Positions 32,655-41,466 of a stretch of DNA of 64,000 bases are shown here, in pieces. Source of the stretch: Micrococcales bacterium (GTDB taxonomy: Bacteria > Actinomycetota > Actinomycetes > Actinomycetales > Dermatophilaceae). The notes beneath the pieces are model-generated. The model saw only the letters and a list, made by a program, of their open reading frames with translations. It ran no database searches and was not told the DNA's origin. The position numbers were made by a program, and so were the translations under genes. Location: positions 209,983 to 273,982 of the forward strand of contig JAJTBD010000002.1 in NCBI GenBank assembly GCA_021287075.1, written 5' to 3'. The first letter of the stretch is position 1; each line of letters starts with the position of its first letter.

Positions 32655-35270
32655 GTGCCCAGCCTGCCAGCGCTCCGCCGCACCGCCTTCGGCGCGCTCG
32701 CCCTCGTCGTCGCCGTCGCCGTCGTGCTCGGGGTCCTCGTGGGCTCGATGATCCAGCGCCCGCGCCCCGACTACAGCGGCGAGCGCAGCCTGCCCGGTCT
32801 CGGGGGGGAAGTGAGCGTGGTGCGCGATGAGCGAGGTGTGCCGCACATCTATGCCGACACCTCGGCAGACCTGTTCAAGGCCCAGGGCTATGCCAATGCC
32901 CAGGACCGCTTCTTCGAGATGGACCTGCGCCGTCACATCACCGCCGGCCGGCTCGCCGAGCTCGTCGGCAGTGCCGGGGTCGAGACCGACAAGGTGATCC
33001 GCACGATGGGCTGGCGCCGGGTCGCCGAGAAAGAGCTGCCGACCCTGCGCCCCGCCACCCGCCAGTACCTCCAGGCCTACGCTGACGGTGTCAACGCCTA
33101 CCTCAGTGAGCGACGCACCCCCGCCAAGCTGGGCGTCGAATATGTCGTGCTGGGCCAGAAATACAAGGACTACCGCGTCGAGCGGTGGACCCCGGCCGAC
33201 TCCCTCGCCTGGCTGAAGGCGATGGCCTGGGACCTGCGCAGCGACTACGGCGACGAGCTGGCCCGGGCCCGCCTGACGGGGCGGATGTCGAGCGCCCAGA
33301 TCCGCGCGATCTACCCCGACTACCCCTTCACCGCCAACGCCCCGATCCTCAGCGCCCAGGACTGGTCGCCCGGCTCGTCGGCGGCGGTGCCGCAGGCCCT
33401 GACCCGCACCCCGGCGAGGTCCGGCTCCCCAGCCGGCAGCGCGGCATACGACTCGGTCACCTCGCGCGGCGCCGATGGGGCGTATGCCGCGGTGCAGCGC
33501 GCGCTCGATGCCGTGCCCGAGCTGGTGGGCCGGGGCGACGGCATCGGGTCCAACTCGTGGGTCGTCGCCGGCTCGCGCACCACGACCGGCACACCCCTCC
33601 TGGCCAATGACCCCCACCTCGGCGTCGGCATCCCCAGCATCTGGTCGCAGGTCGGGCTGCACTGCCGCACCGTCTCCTCCGCGTGCCCCTTCGATGTCGC
33701 CGGCTTCTCCTTCGCGGGGCTGCCCGGCGTCGTGATCGGCCACAACGCCAAGGTCGCCTGGGCCTTCACCAACCTCGCCCCCGACGTCTCCGACTTCTAT
33801 CTGGAGAAGGTCGAGGGCGAGACCTATGAGCGCGCCGGCGCCAAGGTGCCGCTGGAGACCCGCCGCGAGACGATCAAGGTCGCCGGCGGCACCGAGCAGA
33901 CCTTCACCGTCCGCTCGACCGGCCACGGGCCGCTGGTGTCCGAGGCCGTCGACACGGTGGCCGACGCCGGGCTCCAGGGGGCCAGCGCCGACAAGGACCC
34001 GGCGACCGAGGAGTTCGCTGTCTCCCTGGCCTGGACCGGGCTCCAGGTCGACAACACCGCCGACGCGATCTTCGGCCTCAACGCGGCCACCGACTTCGCC
34101 TCCTTCCGAGAGGCGGCCCGCGACTTCGCGGTGCCCAGCCAGAACCTGCTCTATGCCGACACCTCCGGGCACATCGGCTATCAGGCGCCCGGTCAGGTGC
34201 CGATCCGCAAGGCCGTCGATGCCGACTCGCCCCCCGGTTTCTGGCCCGCGCCCGGATGGGACCCGGCCTATGACTGGACCGGCTTCGTGCCCTTCGAGGA
34301 CCTCCCCAGCGTGCTCGACCCCAAGGAGGGCCTGCTCGTCGCGGCCAACCAGGCCGTGACCGCAGAGACCTCACCCTTCCTGACGACCGAGTGGGACTAC
34401 GGCTACCGCGCGCAGCGCATCCGGGAGCTGCTGGAGGCCAAGGACAAGGTCAGCCCCGCCGACATGGCCGCCATGCAGACCGACACGCGCAACTCCTTCG
34501 CGCCGGTGCTGGTCAAGGCGCTGCTCGAGGTCAGCGTCGACGACGACTTCACCCGCCAGGGCCAGGACCTGCTGCGCGGCTGGGACTTCTCCACCCCCGC
34601 CGACGGCTCCGACGCGGGCACCTCGGCCGCCTACTACAACGCGGTGTGGAGCCAGCTGCTCGAGCTGGCCTTCAACGACGAGCTGCCCACCGAGCTGCGG
34701 GCCGACGGCGGCAGCCGCTGGATGCAGGCCGTGGCCGGTCTGCTCCAGCGGCCGCGCGACGCGTGGTGGGACAGCAAGGCCACGCCGGGCCTGATCGAGG
34801 GGCGTGACGAGATCCTGCGCCAGGCGATGACGAGCGCCCGCCTCAAGCTCACCCGCGAGATCAGCCAGGACCCGGGCCGGTGGCAGTGGGGCAAGCTGCA
34901 CACCCTCACGCTGCGCCACCAGGTGCTGGGCGGCGAGGACGTGCCGGCGCCGGTGCGCGCGCTGGTCAACCGCGGCCCCTACTCCATGCCGGGGGGCTCA
35001 TCGATCGTCAACGCGCTCGGCTGGGACGCCAGTGTCGGTTTCGAGGTCGACTGGGCCCCCTCGATGCGGATGGTGGTCGACCTCGGCGACCTCGACCGCT
35101 CCACCTGGGTCAACCAGACCGGCGTCTCGGGCCACCCGACCGACGACCACTACGACGACCAGATCAACGCCTGGGTCCACGGTGAGCAGTACCCCTGGCC
35201 CTTCACCCGCGAGGCCGTCGACAAGGCCGGCTCCGACACCCTCACCCTGCGGCCCGGCAAGTCCGACTGA
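32655..35270 (+). CDS. Penicillin acylase family protein (Ntn hydrolase)
   Basis: An 871-residue exported precursor from GTG 32655. A single N-terminal hydrophobic segment (ALALVVAVAVVLGVLVGSMI) anchors or exports it. Autocatalytic cleavage should occur before Ser299 in GIGSNSWVVAG, the Ntn-hydrolase nucleophile motif of the family; ANDPHLG and FTNLAPDVSDFYLE follow, and the C-terminal SMPGGSSIVNA block is intact. Family members cut amide bonds of beta-lactams or of N-acyl homoserine lactones; which one applies cannot be told. It is transcribed away from the antiporter gene. Confidence 0.92.
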   Translation: MPSLPALRRTAFGALALVVAVAVVLGVLVGSMIQRPRPDYSGERSLPGLGGEVSVVRDERGVPHIYADTSADLFKAQGYANAQDRFFEMDLRRHITAGRLAELVGSAGVETDKVIRTMGWRRVAEKELPTLRPATRQYLQAYADGVNAYLSERRTPAKLGVEYVVLGQKYKDYRVERWTPADSLAWLKAMAWDLRSDYGDELARARLTGRMSSAQIRAIYPDYPFTANAPILSAQDWSPGSSAAVPQALTRTPARSGSPAGSAAYDSVTSRGADGAYAAVQRALDAVPELVGRGDGIGSNSWVVAGSRTTTGTPLLANDPHLGVGIPSIWSQVGLHCRTVSSACPFDVAGFSFAGLPGVVIGHNAKVAWAFTNLAPDVSDFYLEKVEGETYERAGAKVPLETRRETIKVAGGTEQTFTVRSTGHGPLVSEAVDTVADAGLQGASADKDPATEEFAVSLAWTGLQVDNTADAIFGLNAATDFASFREAARDFAVPSQNLLYADTSGHIGYQAPGQVPIRKAVDADSPPGFWPAPGWDPAYDWTGFVPFEDLPSVLDPKEGLLVAANQAVTAETSPFLTTEWDYGYRAQRIRELLEAKDKVSPADMAAMQTDTRNSFAPVLVKALLEVSVDDDFTRQGQDLLRGWDFSTPADGSDAGTSAAYYNAVWSQLLELAFNDELPTELRADGGSRWMQAVAGLLQRPRDAWWDSKATPGLIEGRDEILRQAMTSARLKLTREISQDPGRWQWGKLHTLTLRHQVLGGEDVPAPVRALVNRGPYSMPGGSSIVNALGWDASVGFEVDWAPSMRMVVDLGDLDRSTWVNQTGVSGHPTDDHYDDQINAWVHGEQYPWPFTREAVDKAGSDTLTLRPGKSD

Positions 35271-35285
35271 CCGAGGGCGGGCGGC

Positions 35286-35888
35286 TCACAGCTCGCGGCC
35301 CTCGGCAGAGATGATGCCGTCGACGCGCTGGTCGTGCGCGTCGACGGGCAGGTCCTGCTCGGCGATCTCGCCGGGGTGGAGCAGCACGATGACCGGGACG
35401 CCTGGCGACCGGCGTGGCAGGGCGCGGTCATAGCAGCCGCCGCCCTGCCCGAGCCGGCGCCGGCCCCGGTCGACCGACAGGCCCGGCGCGAAGACGACAC
35501 CTGCCCGCGCGATCGCGTTGTGCCCCAACGCCTCCCGCTGCTCCAGCGGCCGGTCGTCGAGCTCGCACCAGTCGAGGTCGAGGTCGGGCAGCGTGATCGG
35601 CACCAGGACGCGTACGCCGCGGCGCGCCATCTCCGCGGCGATCCCCGCCGTGGGCGGCTCGTGGGGGAGGGCCTCATAGAGGGTGACCCAGTCACCGGCC
35701 ACCAGCCCCGCCTCGTCGACCACCTCACCGGCGACCGCCGCCAGGGCTGCGTCGTCGGCGGCACGGTCGCGAGCGGCGGCGATCTCCCGGCGCCTGGCCC
35801 GCAGCAGCGTCCGCAGGGACTTCTTGGCTGCGGCCGGTGACGCGGGCCCGGGAGCCGGCTGCGCGGCATACCTGCTCATGTGACCCAT
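35286..35888 (-). CDS. 5-formyltetrahydrofolate cyclo-ligase
   Basis: A 200-residue enzyme that converts 5-formyl-THF to 5,10-methenyl-THF with ATP. AKKSLRTLLRARRREI is the basic start of the domain; VLVPITLPDLDLDW, GVVFAPGLSVDRGRRRLGQGGGCYDRAL (phosphate-binding GxGGGxYDR) and DAHDQRVDGII are the family blocks. Starts at 35888 (MGHMSRYAA) and 35879 are both possible; neither has a clear ribosome site. It is divergent from galU, with 63 bases between starts. Confidence 0.9.
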   Translation of the reverse strand: MGHMSRYAAQPAPGPASPAAAKKSLRTLLRARRREIAAARDRAADDAALAAVAGEVVDEAGLVAGDWVTLYEALPHEPPTAGIAAEMARRGVRVLVPITLPDLDLDWCELDDRPLEQREALGHNAIARAGVVFAPGLSVDRGRRRLGQGGGCYDRALPRRSPGVPVIVLLHPGEIAEQDLPVDAHDQRVDGIISAEGREL

Positions 35889-35951
35889 TCTGAGCGCTCG
35901 TTCATCTGCCGCACAGCGACCGGACAGTATTGCTGGGCTACGTTTGTCGGC

Positions 35952-36875
35952 ATGACTACCGCTTCCCCCGGGGGGACCCACATCAAGGCCGTCATCCCAG
36001 CCGCGGGCCTGGGCACCCGCTTCCTGCCGGCGACCAAGGCCATCCCCAAGGAGATGCTGCCCGTGGTCGACAAGCCCGCTCTTCAGTATGTCGTGGAGGA
36101 GGCGGTGCGGGCCGGTGCCGAGGACATCCTGGTGATCACCGGTCGCAACAAGGAGTCGCTGGAGAACCACTTCGACAACCACTGGGAGCTCGAGGCGGCG
36201 CTGGAGGCCAAGGGGGACCTCAGCCGGCTGGAGCGGGTCCGCAAGTCCTCCGACCTCGGCAAGGTCCACTTCGTCCGGCAGGGGCAGCCGCGCGGCCTGG
36301 GCCACGCCGTGCTCGTGGCCAAGGAGCATGTGGGCGACAGCCCCTTCGCGGTGCTGCTCGGCGACGACCTGATCGACGGGCGTGACCACCTGCTGGAGCA
36401 GATGATCGCCGTCCAACAGGAGAAGGGCGGCTCGGTCATCGCGCTCATGGAGGTGCCGCGTGAGGCGATCCACCTCTATGGCTGCGCCGCGGTGGAGCCG
36501 GGCTCGGAGGGCCAGGACGTGGTCAAGGTGAGCGGTCTGGTCGAGAAGCCCGCGACCGAGGACGCCCCCTCCAATCTCGCCGTCATCGGCCGCTATGTCC
36601 TCGACCCCTCGATCTTCGAGGTGCTGGAGCACACCCCGCCCGGCCGGGGCAACGAGATCCAGCTGACCGACGCCCTGCTCGAGCTGGCCACCAGTGGCGC
36701 GCCCGGCGGCGGCGTGCACGGCGTGGTCTTCCGCGGCCGGCGCTATGACACCGGCGACCGGCTCGACTATCTCAAGGCGATCGTCCGGCTCGGCTCCGAG
36801 CACCCCGAGCTCGGCGAGCCCTTCCGGGAGTTCCTCGCCGACTATGTCGGGTCCGGGGAGACAATGGCTCGATGA
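35952..36875 (+). CDS. galU: UTP-glucose-1-phosphate uridylyltransferase
   Basis: A 307-residue nucleotidyltransferase started at ATG 35952. AVIPAAGLGTRFLPATKAIPKEMLPVVDKP is the nucleotide-binding signature (G-x-G-T-R, K for phosphate contact); QGQPRGLGHAVL, LLGDDLIDG and VEKPA follow. It makes UDP-glucose for wall teichoic-type polymers, trehalose and glycolipids. Its TGA overlaps the ATG of the next gene (ATGA), a gene order widely conserved in actinobacteria. Confidence 0.95.
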   Translation: MTTASPGGTHIKAVIPAAGLGTRFLPATKAIPKEMLPVVDKPALQYVVEEAVRAGAEDILVITGRNKESLENHFDNHWELEAALEAKGDLSRLERVRKSSDLGKVHFVRQGQPRGLGHAVLVAKEHVGDSPFAVLLGDDLIDGRDHLLEQMIAVQQEKGGSVIALMEVPREAIHLYGCAAVEPGSEGQDVVKVSGLVEKPATEDAPSNLAVIGRYVLDPSIFEVLEHTPPGRGNEIQLTDALLELATSGAPGGGVHGVVFRGRRYDTGDRLDYLKAIVRLGSEHPELGEPFREFLADYVGSGETMAR

Positions 36876-38137
36876 TCCCCGTCGAAAGCCACCTCGCCCG
36901 GGTCCTGGACGGCGTCGCGCCGCTCGCCCCGGTGCGCCTGCCCCTCGCCGAGGCCCTGGGCTGCATCCTCGCCGAGGATGTCGTCGCCTCGCTCGACCTG
37001 CCCGCCTTCACCAACTCGGCGATGGACGGGTATGCCGTGCGCGCCGCCGACTGCGCCGGCGCCTCCGCGGCGGCACCGGTCTCGCTGCCGGTGGCCGGCA
37101 CGGTGCGCGCGGGTGACCCCAGCGGGGCCATGCGCCTCGAGCCGGGCAGCGCCGTGCGCATCATGACCGGCGCCCCGGTGCCCGAGGGCGCCGACGCGAT
37201 CGTGCCCATCGAGGACACCGATGGCGGCGAGACGCAGGTCGCGGTGAGCGAGGCCCCCTCCGCCGGGGCCTTCGTCCGGGAGCGGGGCGAGGACTTCGCG
37301 GCCGGTGACGTCGTGCTGCGCGCCGACGAGGAGGGTCGCGGGCCGCTGGTGATGGGGCCGGGCCGTCTCGCGCTGGCGGCTGCCGCCGGTGCCGCCGAGG
37401 TGGGCGTCATCCCGCGGCCGCGGGTGGTCGTGGTCTCCACCGGCGACGAGCTCGTGCCTGCCGGCGAGGTGCCCGGGCCCGGTCAGATCGTCGACTCCAA
37501 CTCGCTCATGCTCGCCGCCCTCGCCACCAGCGCCGGTGCCCTGTCCGCAGAGACGGTCCGCATGGGTGACGACGTCGAGGCGCTGACGACGGCCCTGCAC
37601 GACGCGGCCGGCCGCGCCGACGTCGTGATCACCTCCGGCGGGGTGTCGATGGGGGCCTTCGACCCGGTCAAGGAGGCGCTGACCGCCAGCGGCGAGGCCC
37701 GGTTCGACAAGGTCGCGATGAAGCCCGGCATGCCCCAGGGCTTCGGTCAGCTGTCCCGTCCCGACGGCGGCAGCACGCCCGTCTTCACCCTGCCGGGCAA
37801 CCCGGTGAGCGCGCTGGTCTCCTTCCACGTCTTCGTCCTGCCGGCGCTCGCGCGGATGTCGGGCATGGACGGCGGCGAGACCGCGCCGTGGCCGCCCAAG
37901 GGCTTCACCACCCATGCCGGCGAGGACTGGGACTCGGTGCGCGACAAGGTCGAGTTCACCCGGGTCTATGTCGACGGGCGCTGGGCGCGCCGCTCCGGTG
38001 GGCAGGGCTCGCACCAGCTGGGCGCGATGGCCTCCGGCATGGCGATCGCGATCGTGCCCGCCACCGCCACCCGCGTCCGCGAGGGCGACACCCTCCACTG
38101 CATCCCCCTCCTCGGAGCCGGCACCCCCCGCGAGTGA
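36872..38137 (+). CDS. glp: Gephyrin-like molybdotransferase Glp (MoeA family)
   Basis: A 421-residue MoeA-fold protein. The N-terminal region has FTNSAMDGYAVRAADC and GAVRIMTGAPVPEGADAIVPIED-type blocks (MTGAPVPEGADAI); the MPT-binding domain has VVVSTGDELV, DSNSLML, TSGGVSMGAFD and LPGNPVSALVSF. MoeA inserts molybdate into adenylated molybdopterin. In Corynebacterium a paralogue, Glp, instead acts in cell division with the membrane receptor GlpR; a GlpR/SepX gene lies 1.9 kb downstream here, so a divisome role is plausible. Catalytic residues appear intact, so it may do either. Confidence 0.88.
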   Translation: MIPVESHLARVLDGVAPLAPVRLPLAEALGCILAEDVVASLDLPAFTNSAMDGYAVRAADCAGASAAAPVSLPVAGTVRAGDPSGAMRLEPGSAVRIMTGAPVPEGADAIVPIEDTDGGETQVAVSEAPSAGAFVRERGEDFAAGDVVLRADEEGRGPLVMGPGRLALAAAAGAAEVGVIPRPRVVVVSTGDELVPAGEVPGPGQIVDSNSLMLAALATSAGALSAETVRMGDDVEALTTALHDAAGRADVVITSGGVSMGAFDPVKEALTASGEARFDKVAMKPGMPQGFGQLSRPDGGSTPVFTLPGNPVSALVSFHVFVLPALARMSGMDGGETAPWPPKGFTTHAGEDWDSVRDKVEFTRVYVDGRWARRSGGQGSHQLGAMASGMAIAIVPATATRVREGDTLHCIPLLGAGTPRE

Positions 38138-38199
38138 GTCGACTGGGCGAGACACGCCGTCTCGGCGCACGTGCACGCGGCATGTCGCGCCCAGTCGAC
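38138..38199. repeat. Large imperfect inverted repeat after glp
   Basis: GTCGACTGGGCGAGACA (38138-38154) and TGTCGCGCCCAGTCGAC (38183-38199) pair over 17 bp with one mismatch, starting at the base after the glp stop. The right arm continues as CCCAGTCGACTGGG, a 14-bp palindrome. It may terminate transcription before moaC, which has its own start region. Confidence 0.65.
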
Positions 38200-38329
38200 T
38201 GGGTTGGTCAGCGGCCTATCGAGCGAGGCCGGGTGCGGGGTCAGGGGGCGAGCGGGGCTGGCAGGGCGAGGGGGGCTTGAGCACACGGCATACCCCTGAG
38301 GTGTGGGGGTGCGTGGCAGGCTGTCCCGC

Positions 38330-38806
38330 ATGAGTGCACACCTCACCCACGTCCGGGAGGACGGGACCGCGCACATGGTCGACGTCTCGGCGAAGGCCGT
38401 GAGCGCCCGCGAGGCGAGTGCGGCCGGGCGGGTGCTGCTGTCGGCCGAGGCGGTCGGGGCGCTGCGCGGCGGGACCGTGCCCAAGGGCGACGCGCTCGCG
38501 GTGGCCCGCATTGCCGGCATCCAGGCGGTCAAGCGCACGCCCGAGCTGATCCCGCTCGCCCACCCGATCGCCGTCCACGCGGTCGAGGTCGACCTGTCCG
38601 TGGCCGACGACGGGGTGGACATCCGCGCCACCGTGCGCACCGCTGACCGGACCGGCATCGAGATGGAGGCGCTGACGGCCGTCACCGTCGCCGCGCTCAC
38701 CGTCATCGACATGGTCAAGGCCGTCGACAAGCACGGGCGCATCACCGATGTGCGCGTGACCGCCAAGTCCGGCGGCCGCTCCGGCGACTGGCGGGAGGGC
38801 GCGTGA
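38330..38806 (+). CDS. moaC: Cyclic pyranopterin monophosphate synthase MoaC
   Basis: A 158-residue enzyme started at ATG 38330 (MSAHLTHVREDGTAHMVDVS). GNAKGD-type loop appears as TVPKGDALAVARIAGIQAVKRTPELIPLAHPI, and RTADRTGIEMEALTAVTVAALTVIDMVKAVDK is the signature C-terminal block. It converts the MoaA product into cPMP, the second step of molybdenum-cofactor synthesis. It overlaps the next gene start (GTGA). Confidence 0.95.
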   Translation: MSAHLTHVREDGTAHMVDVSAKAVSAREASAAGRVLLSAEAVGALRGGTVPKGDALAVARIAGIQAVKRTPELIPLAHPIAVHAVEVDLSVADDGVDIRATVRTADRTGIEMEALTAVTVAALTVIDMVKAVDKHGRITDVRVTAKSGGRSGDWREGA

Positions 38807-39297
38807 GCGCCGACCTGACCGGGCTGCGGGCGGTCGTCGTGACGTGCTCCACCCGGGCGTCCGAGGGGGTCTATCCCGATCGGGGCGGCGCGACCATCGT
38901 CGAGGCCCTGCGCGGCTGGGGCGCCGAGTGCGCGGACGCGACCGTCGTCCCCGATGGCCCCGCGGTCGCCGAGGCGCTCGCCGCAGCCCTGACGAGCGAG
39001 CCCGATCTGCTGCTGACCACCGGGGGCACGGGCCTGACCCCGACCGACGGGACCCCCGAGGCGACGCGGCCCCTGCTCGACCGCGAGGTGCTCGGCATCG
39101 CCGAGGCCATCCGCGCGGCCGGTGTGGCCAAGGGGGTGCCGACCGCGATGCTCTCGCGCGGGCTCGCCGGGGTCGCCGGCCGCACCCTGGTGGTCAACCT
39201 GCCCGGCTCCACGGGGGGAGTGCGCGACGCCCTCGAGGTGCTCGAGCCGGTGCTGGCGCACGCCGTCTCCCAGATCAGCGGCGGCGACCACCGGTGA
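38803..39297 (+). CDS. mogA: Molybdopterin adenylyltransferase-type protein, MogA/MoaB family
   Basis: A 164-residue protein from GTG 38803. VVVTCSTRASEGVYPDRGGATIVEALR, LLLTTGGTGLTPTDGTPEATRPLL and LVVNLPGSTGGVRDALEVLEPVLAHA are the MoCF-domain motifs (TGGTG, LPGSP-like). It adenylates molybdopterin before metal insertion by MoeA. MogA and MoaB names are used interchangeably for such actinobacterial proteins. Confidence 0.9.
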   Translation: MSADLTGLRAVVVTCSTRASEGVYPDRGGATIVEALRGWGAECADATVVPDGPAVAEALAAALTSEPDLLLTTGGTGLTPTDGTPEATRPLLDREVLGIAEAIRAAGVAKGVPTAMLSRGLAGVAGRTLVVNLPGSTGGVRDALEVLEPVLAHAVSQISGGDHR

Positions 39298-39328
39298 CGA
39301 GGGGCTGCCCGATGACCGGGGTGGCCCG

Positions 39329-39931
39329 GTGAGCGCCTGGCCGGTCCAGCTGCGCGGTGCCACACCTGCCGGCGAGCTCGTCGTGCTGCGCGAGCTGCGG
39401 CGCGCCGACAAGGACCGCTATCTGCGGATGCGCGTGGCCAACCGTGAGTGGCTCGACCCGTGGGAGGCGACTTCGCCTGCCCCGCAACAGCATCCGACGA
39501 GCTATGCCGAGATGCTGCGGCACTACCGCCGGGAGGCGCGGGCCGGTCGGATGATGCCTTTTGGCATCGAGGTCGACAGCAGGCTGGCGGGCCAGCTCAA
39601 CCTCTTTGGCATCACCTATGGCTCCCTGTGGTCGGCGACGGCCGGCTACTGGGTGATCCAGGGGGTGGCCGGACGCGGGGTCACACCCACCGCGCTGGCG
39701 CTGGCGAGTGACCACGCCATGCGCGATCTCGGCCTGCACCGGATCGAGGTCAACATCAGGCCCGAGAATGCCGCGTCGCTGGCGGTGGTGCGCAAGCTCG
39801 GCTTCCGCGAGGAGGGCGTGCGCCGACGCTTCCTGCACATCGACGGGGAGTGGGCCGACCACCTCAGCTTTGCCCTCACGACCGAGGACCTGGCCGGGTC
39901 GTCGATGATGCAGCGCCTGAAACAGCAATAA
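39329..39931 (+). CDS. GNAT acetyltransferase, RimJ-like
   Basis: A 200-residue acetyltransferase from GTG 39329 (VSAWPVQLRGATPAGELVVLRELRRAD). The family blocks LAGQLNLFGITYGSLWSATAGYWVIQGVAGRGVTPTALALASDHA and HRIEVNIRPENAASLAVVRKLGFREEGVRRRFLHIDG are those of RimJ/RimL-type N-alpha-acetyltransferases that modify ribosomal or other proteins. It sits between mogA and sepX/glpR, the usual actinobacterial order. Its real protein target is unknown. Confidence 0.9.
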   Translation: MSAWPVQLRGATPAGELVVLRELRRADKDRYLRMRVANREWLDPWEATSPAPQQHPTSYAEMLRHYRREARAGRMMPFGIEVDSRLAGQLNLFGITYGSLWSATAGYWVIQGVAGRGVTPTALALASDHAMRDLGLHRIEVNIRPENAASLAVVRKLGFREEGVRRRFLHIDGEWADHLSFALTTEDLAGSSMMQRLKQQ

Positions 39932-40002
39932 CACCAGTCACTTCCGCGACACACCGCCAGACGTCCATGGGGGAGTGGGCGATTCGTCCTACCGTCGTGT
40001 CC

Positions 40003-40986
40003 GTGCAGCCCGACTCCCTCGTCTTCCTCGTGATCATCGCGATCTGGGCTGCCTACTTCGCGCAGCACTGGATGAGGCGCCGCGAGCACCTCACCACCGC
40101 CCGCTCCATCGAGCAGTTCTCCGAGTCGATGCGCGTCCTCGAGCGCCGTCCGTCGCTGCCCACCGCCGACCTCTCCCGCCCGGCCCCGACCTCCTATGCC
40201 GTCAGCCCCGTGCGCAGGCCGCGCCCGCAGGTGACGGTCAAGCGGGCTGCTGGCCCGATCGCCCCGCCCCGGCTGGGCGGCCCGAGCCGGGCGGCCCGTG
40301 GTCTGGCGCTGGTCTCCTCGCTGGCGCTGTTGCTCGTGCTCATCCCCGTCGTCGCGCTGAGCGCGCTCACCTGGCCGCTCCTGCTGCTGCCCGTCACCAC
40401 GGCCGCGGTCTCCTTCTGGGCGCTGCGCAACCGCGTCCAGGCCGAGGTCACCGCCAAGCGCATCGCCCGCGCCGCCGCCCGCGGCGAGGGTGCCACGGCC
40501 GTGGCCGACTCCCCGCTCCGGGCCCGACGCGTGCACCGCACCCGTCCGGCCGAGCCCGCCGCCGTTGCGAATGGCGCGGTTGAGACCCCTGCCGGCGAGG
40601 ATGACGCCGTCGAGGCCGCCGCCGGGCTCGGGCCTGCCAAGGCCGACGAGCCGCAGGCCCCCACCACTTTTGCCCAGTTGGGCACGAACGCCCCGGCGCA
40701 GGCGCGGTCCGCGCAGACCGGCCGCAGCGCGGCATACGACATCGACGCCGTCGAGGCCGCCGCCGCGCCGGCCCCCGTGGAGTCGATCGAGGCCGCCCCG
40801 CAGGCGCCGCTGCTCGACGAGGACGACATGCCGCTGACCTGGGACCCGGTGCCCGTGCCGCGCCCGACCTACACGATGAAGGCCAAGGCCCCGCGCCAGC
40901 AGCCGGCGCCCGCCGATGTCACGCCGACCCCGGCCCCGCAACCGCGCGTCGTCCGGCGCGACGAGCGTCGCGTCGCCGGCGCCTGA
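40003..40986 (+). CDS. Divisome protein SepX/GlpR
   Basis: A 327-residue membrane protein. GTG 40003 gives MQPDSLVFLVIIAIWAAYFAQHWMRRREHL, which matches the family N-terminus (one helix, then a basic RRRE and ARSIEQFSESMRVLERR); ATG 39967 would add 12 residues. Two further hydrophobic segments lie around residues 95-135. The C-terminal 170 residues are Ala/Pro-rich and acidic, probably disordered. SepX (Streptomyces) and GlpR (Corynebacterium) position division with FtsZ or Glp. A GCCCA-NN-TGGGC repeat is embedded in frame, coding TFAQLGTNAP. Confidence 0.85.
   Translation: MQPDSLVFLVIIAIWAAYFAQHWMRRREHLTTARSIEQFSESMRVLERRPSLPTADLSRPAPTSYAVSPVRRPRPQVTVKRAAGPIAPPRLGGPSRAARGLALVSSLALLLVLIPVVALSALTWPLLLLPVTTAAVSFWALRNRVQAEVTAKRIARAAARGEGATAVADSPLRARRVHRTRPAEPAAVANGAVETPAGEDDAVEAAAGLGPAKADEPQAPTTFAQLGTNAPAQARSAQTGRSAAYDIDAVEAAAAPAPVESIEAAPQAPLLDEDDMPLTWDPVPVPRPTYTMKAKAPRQQPAPADVTPTPAPQPRVVRRDERRVAGA
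40667..40694 (-). repeat. GCCCA-NN-TGGGC element inside the sepX/glpR coding sequence
   Basis: Read on the minus strand it is GGGGCGTTCGTGCCCA, AC, TGGGCAAAAG. It fits without breaking the reading frame, adding a short peptide in the disordered tail. Confidence 0.88.
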
Positions 40987-40989
40987 GGC

Positions 40990-41466
40990 TCACGCCCGCA
41001 GGTCGCGCTTGAAGCCCAGGTGCGTCTGGCGGAAGCCGAGCCGCTCATAGAAGCGGTGAGCGTCGGTGCGGCTGACATCTGTGGTGAGCTGGACCAGGGT
41101 CGCCCCCTGACGGGCCGCCTCCTCGCACGCCCACTCCACCAGCCGCGTCCCCAGCCCGGTGCCGCGCTCGGAGGGGGCGACCCGCACCGCCTCGAGGGTC
41201 GCCCGGGTGGTCGCCGTGCGCGAGATCCCGGGCACGATGGTGAGGGTGAGCGTGCTCACCGCCTGTCCGTCACGCTCGATGAGGTATGCCGTGTTGCCCG
41301 GCTGGGTGCGCATGCGCGCCAGGGCCGCACGATAGGGGCCCAGGTCGTCGGGGGTCTCCCGGCTCGCGCCGAGGCGGTCGTCGGCATAGAGCGCGACGAC
41401 CGCGGCCAGGTCGGCCTCCTCGACGGGGCGCACCGTGATGCCCGCGCCGAGCGAGTGCTCAGCCAT
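40990..41466 (-). CDS. GNAT family N-acetyltransferase
   Basis: A 158-residue protein started at ATG 41466, overlapping the AI-2E gene's end by eight bases. It has the GNAT core: ITVRPVEEADLAAVVALY, LEAVRVAPSERGTGLGTRLVEWACEEA (acetyl-CoA pyrophosphate loop R-G-T-G-L-G) and DAHRFYERLGFRQTHLGFKRDL. Substrate unknown. It is probably cotranscribed with the transporter gene upstream. Confidence 0.88.
   Translation of the reverse strand: MAEHSLGAGITVRPVEEADLAAVVALYADDRLGASRETPDDLGPYRAALARMRTQPGNTAYLIERDGQAVSTLTLTIVPGISRTATTRATLEAVRVAPSERGTGLGTRLVEWACEEAARQGATLVQLTTDVSRTDAHRFYERLGFRQTHLGFKRDLRA

Noticed and set aside
30912..34172. 1086-residue open frame on the minus strand
   Set aside because: It covers the MFS, antiporter and acylase genes in another frame, with composition typical of shadow frames (Gly/Arg/Asp-rich) and no domain.
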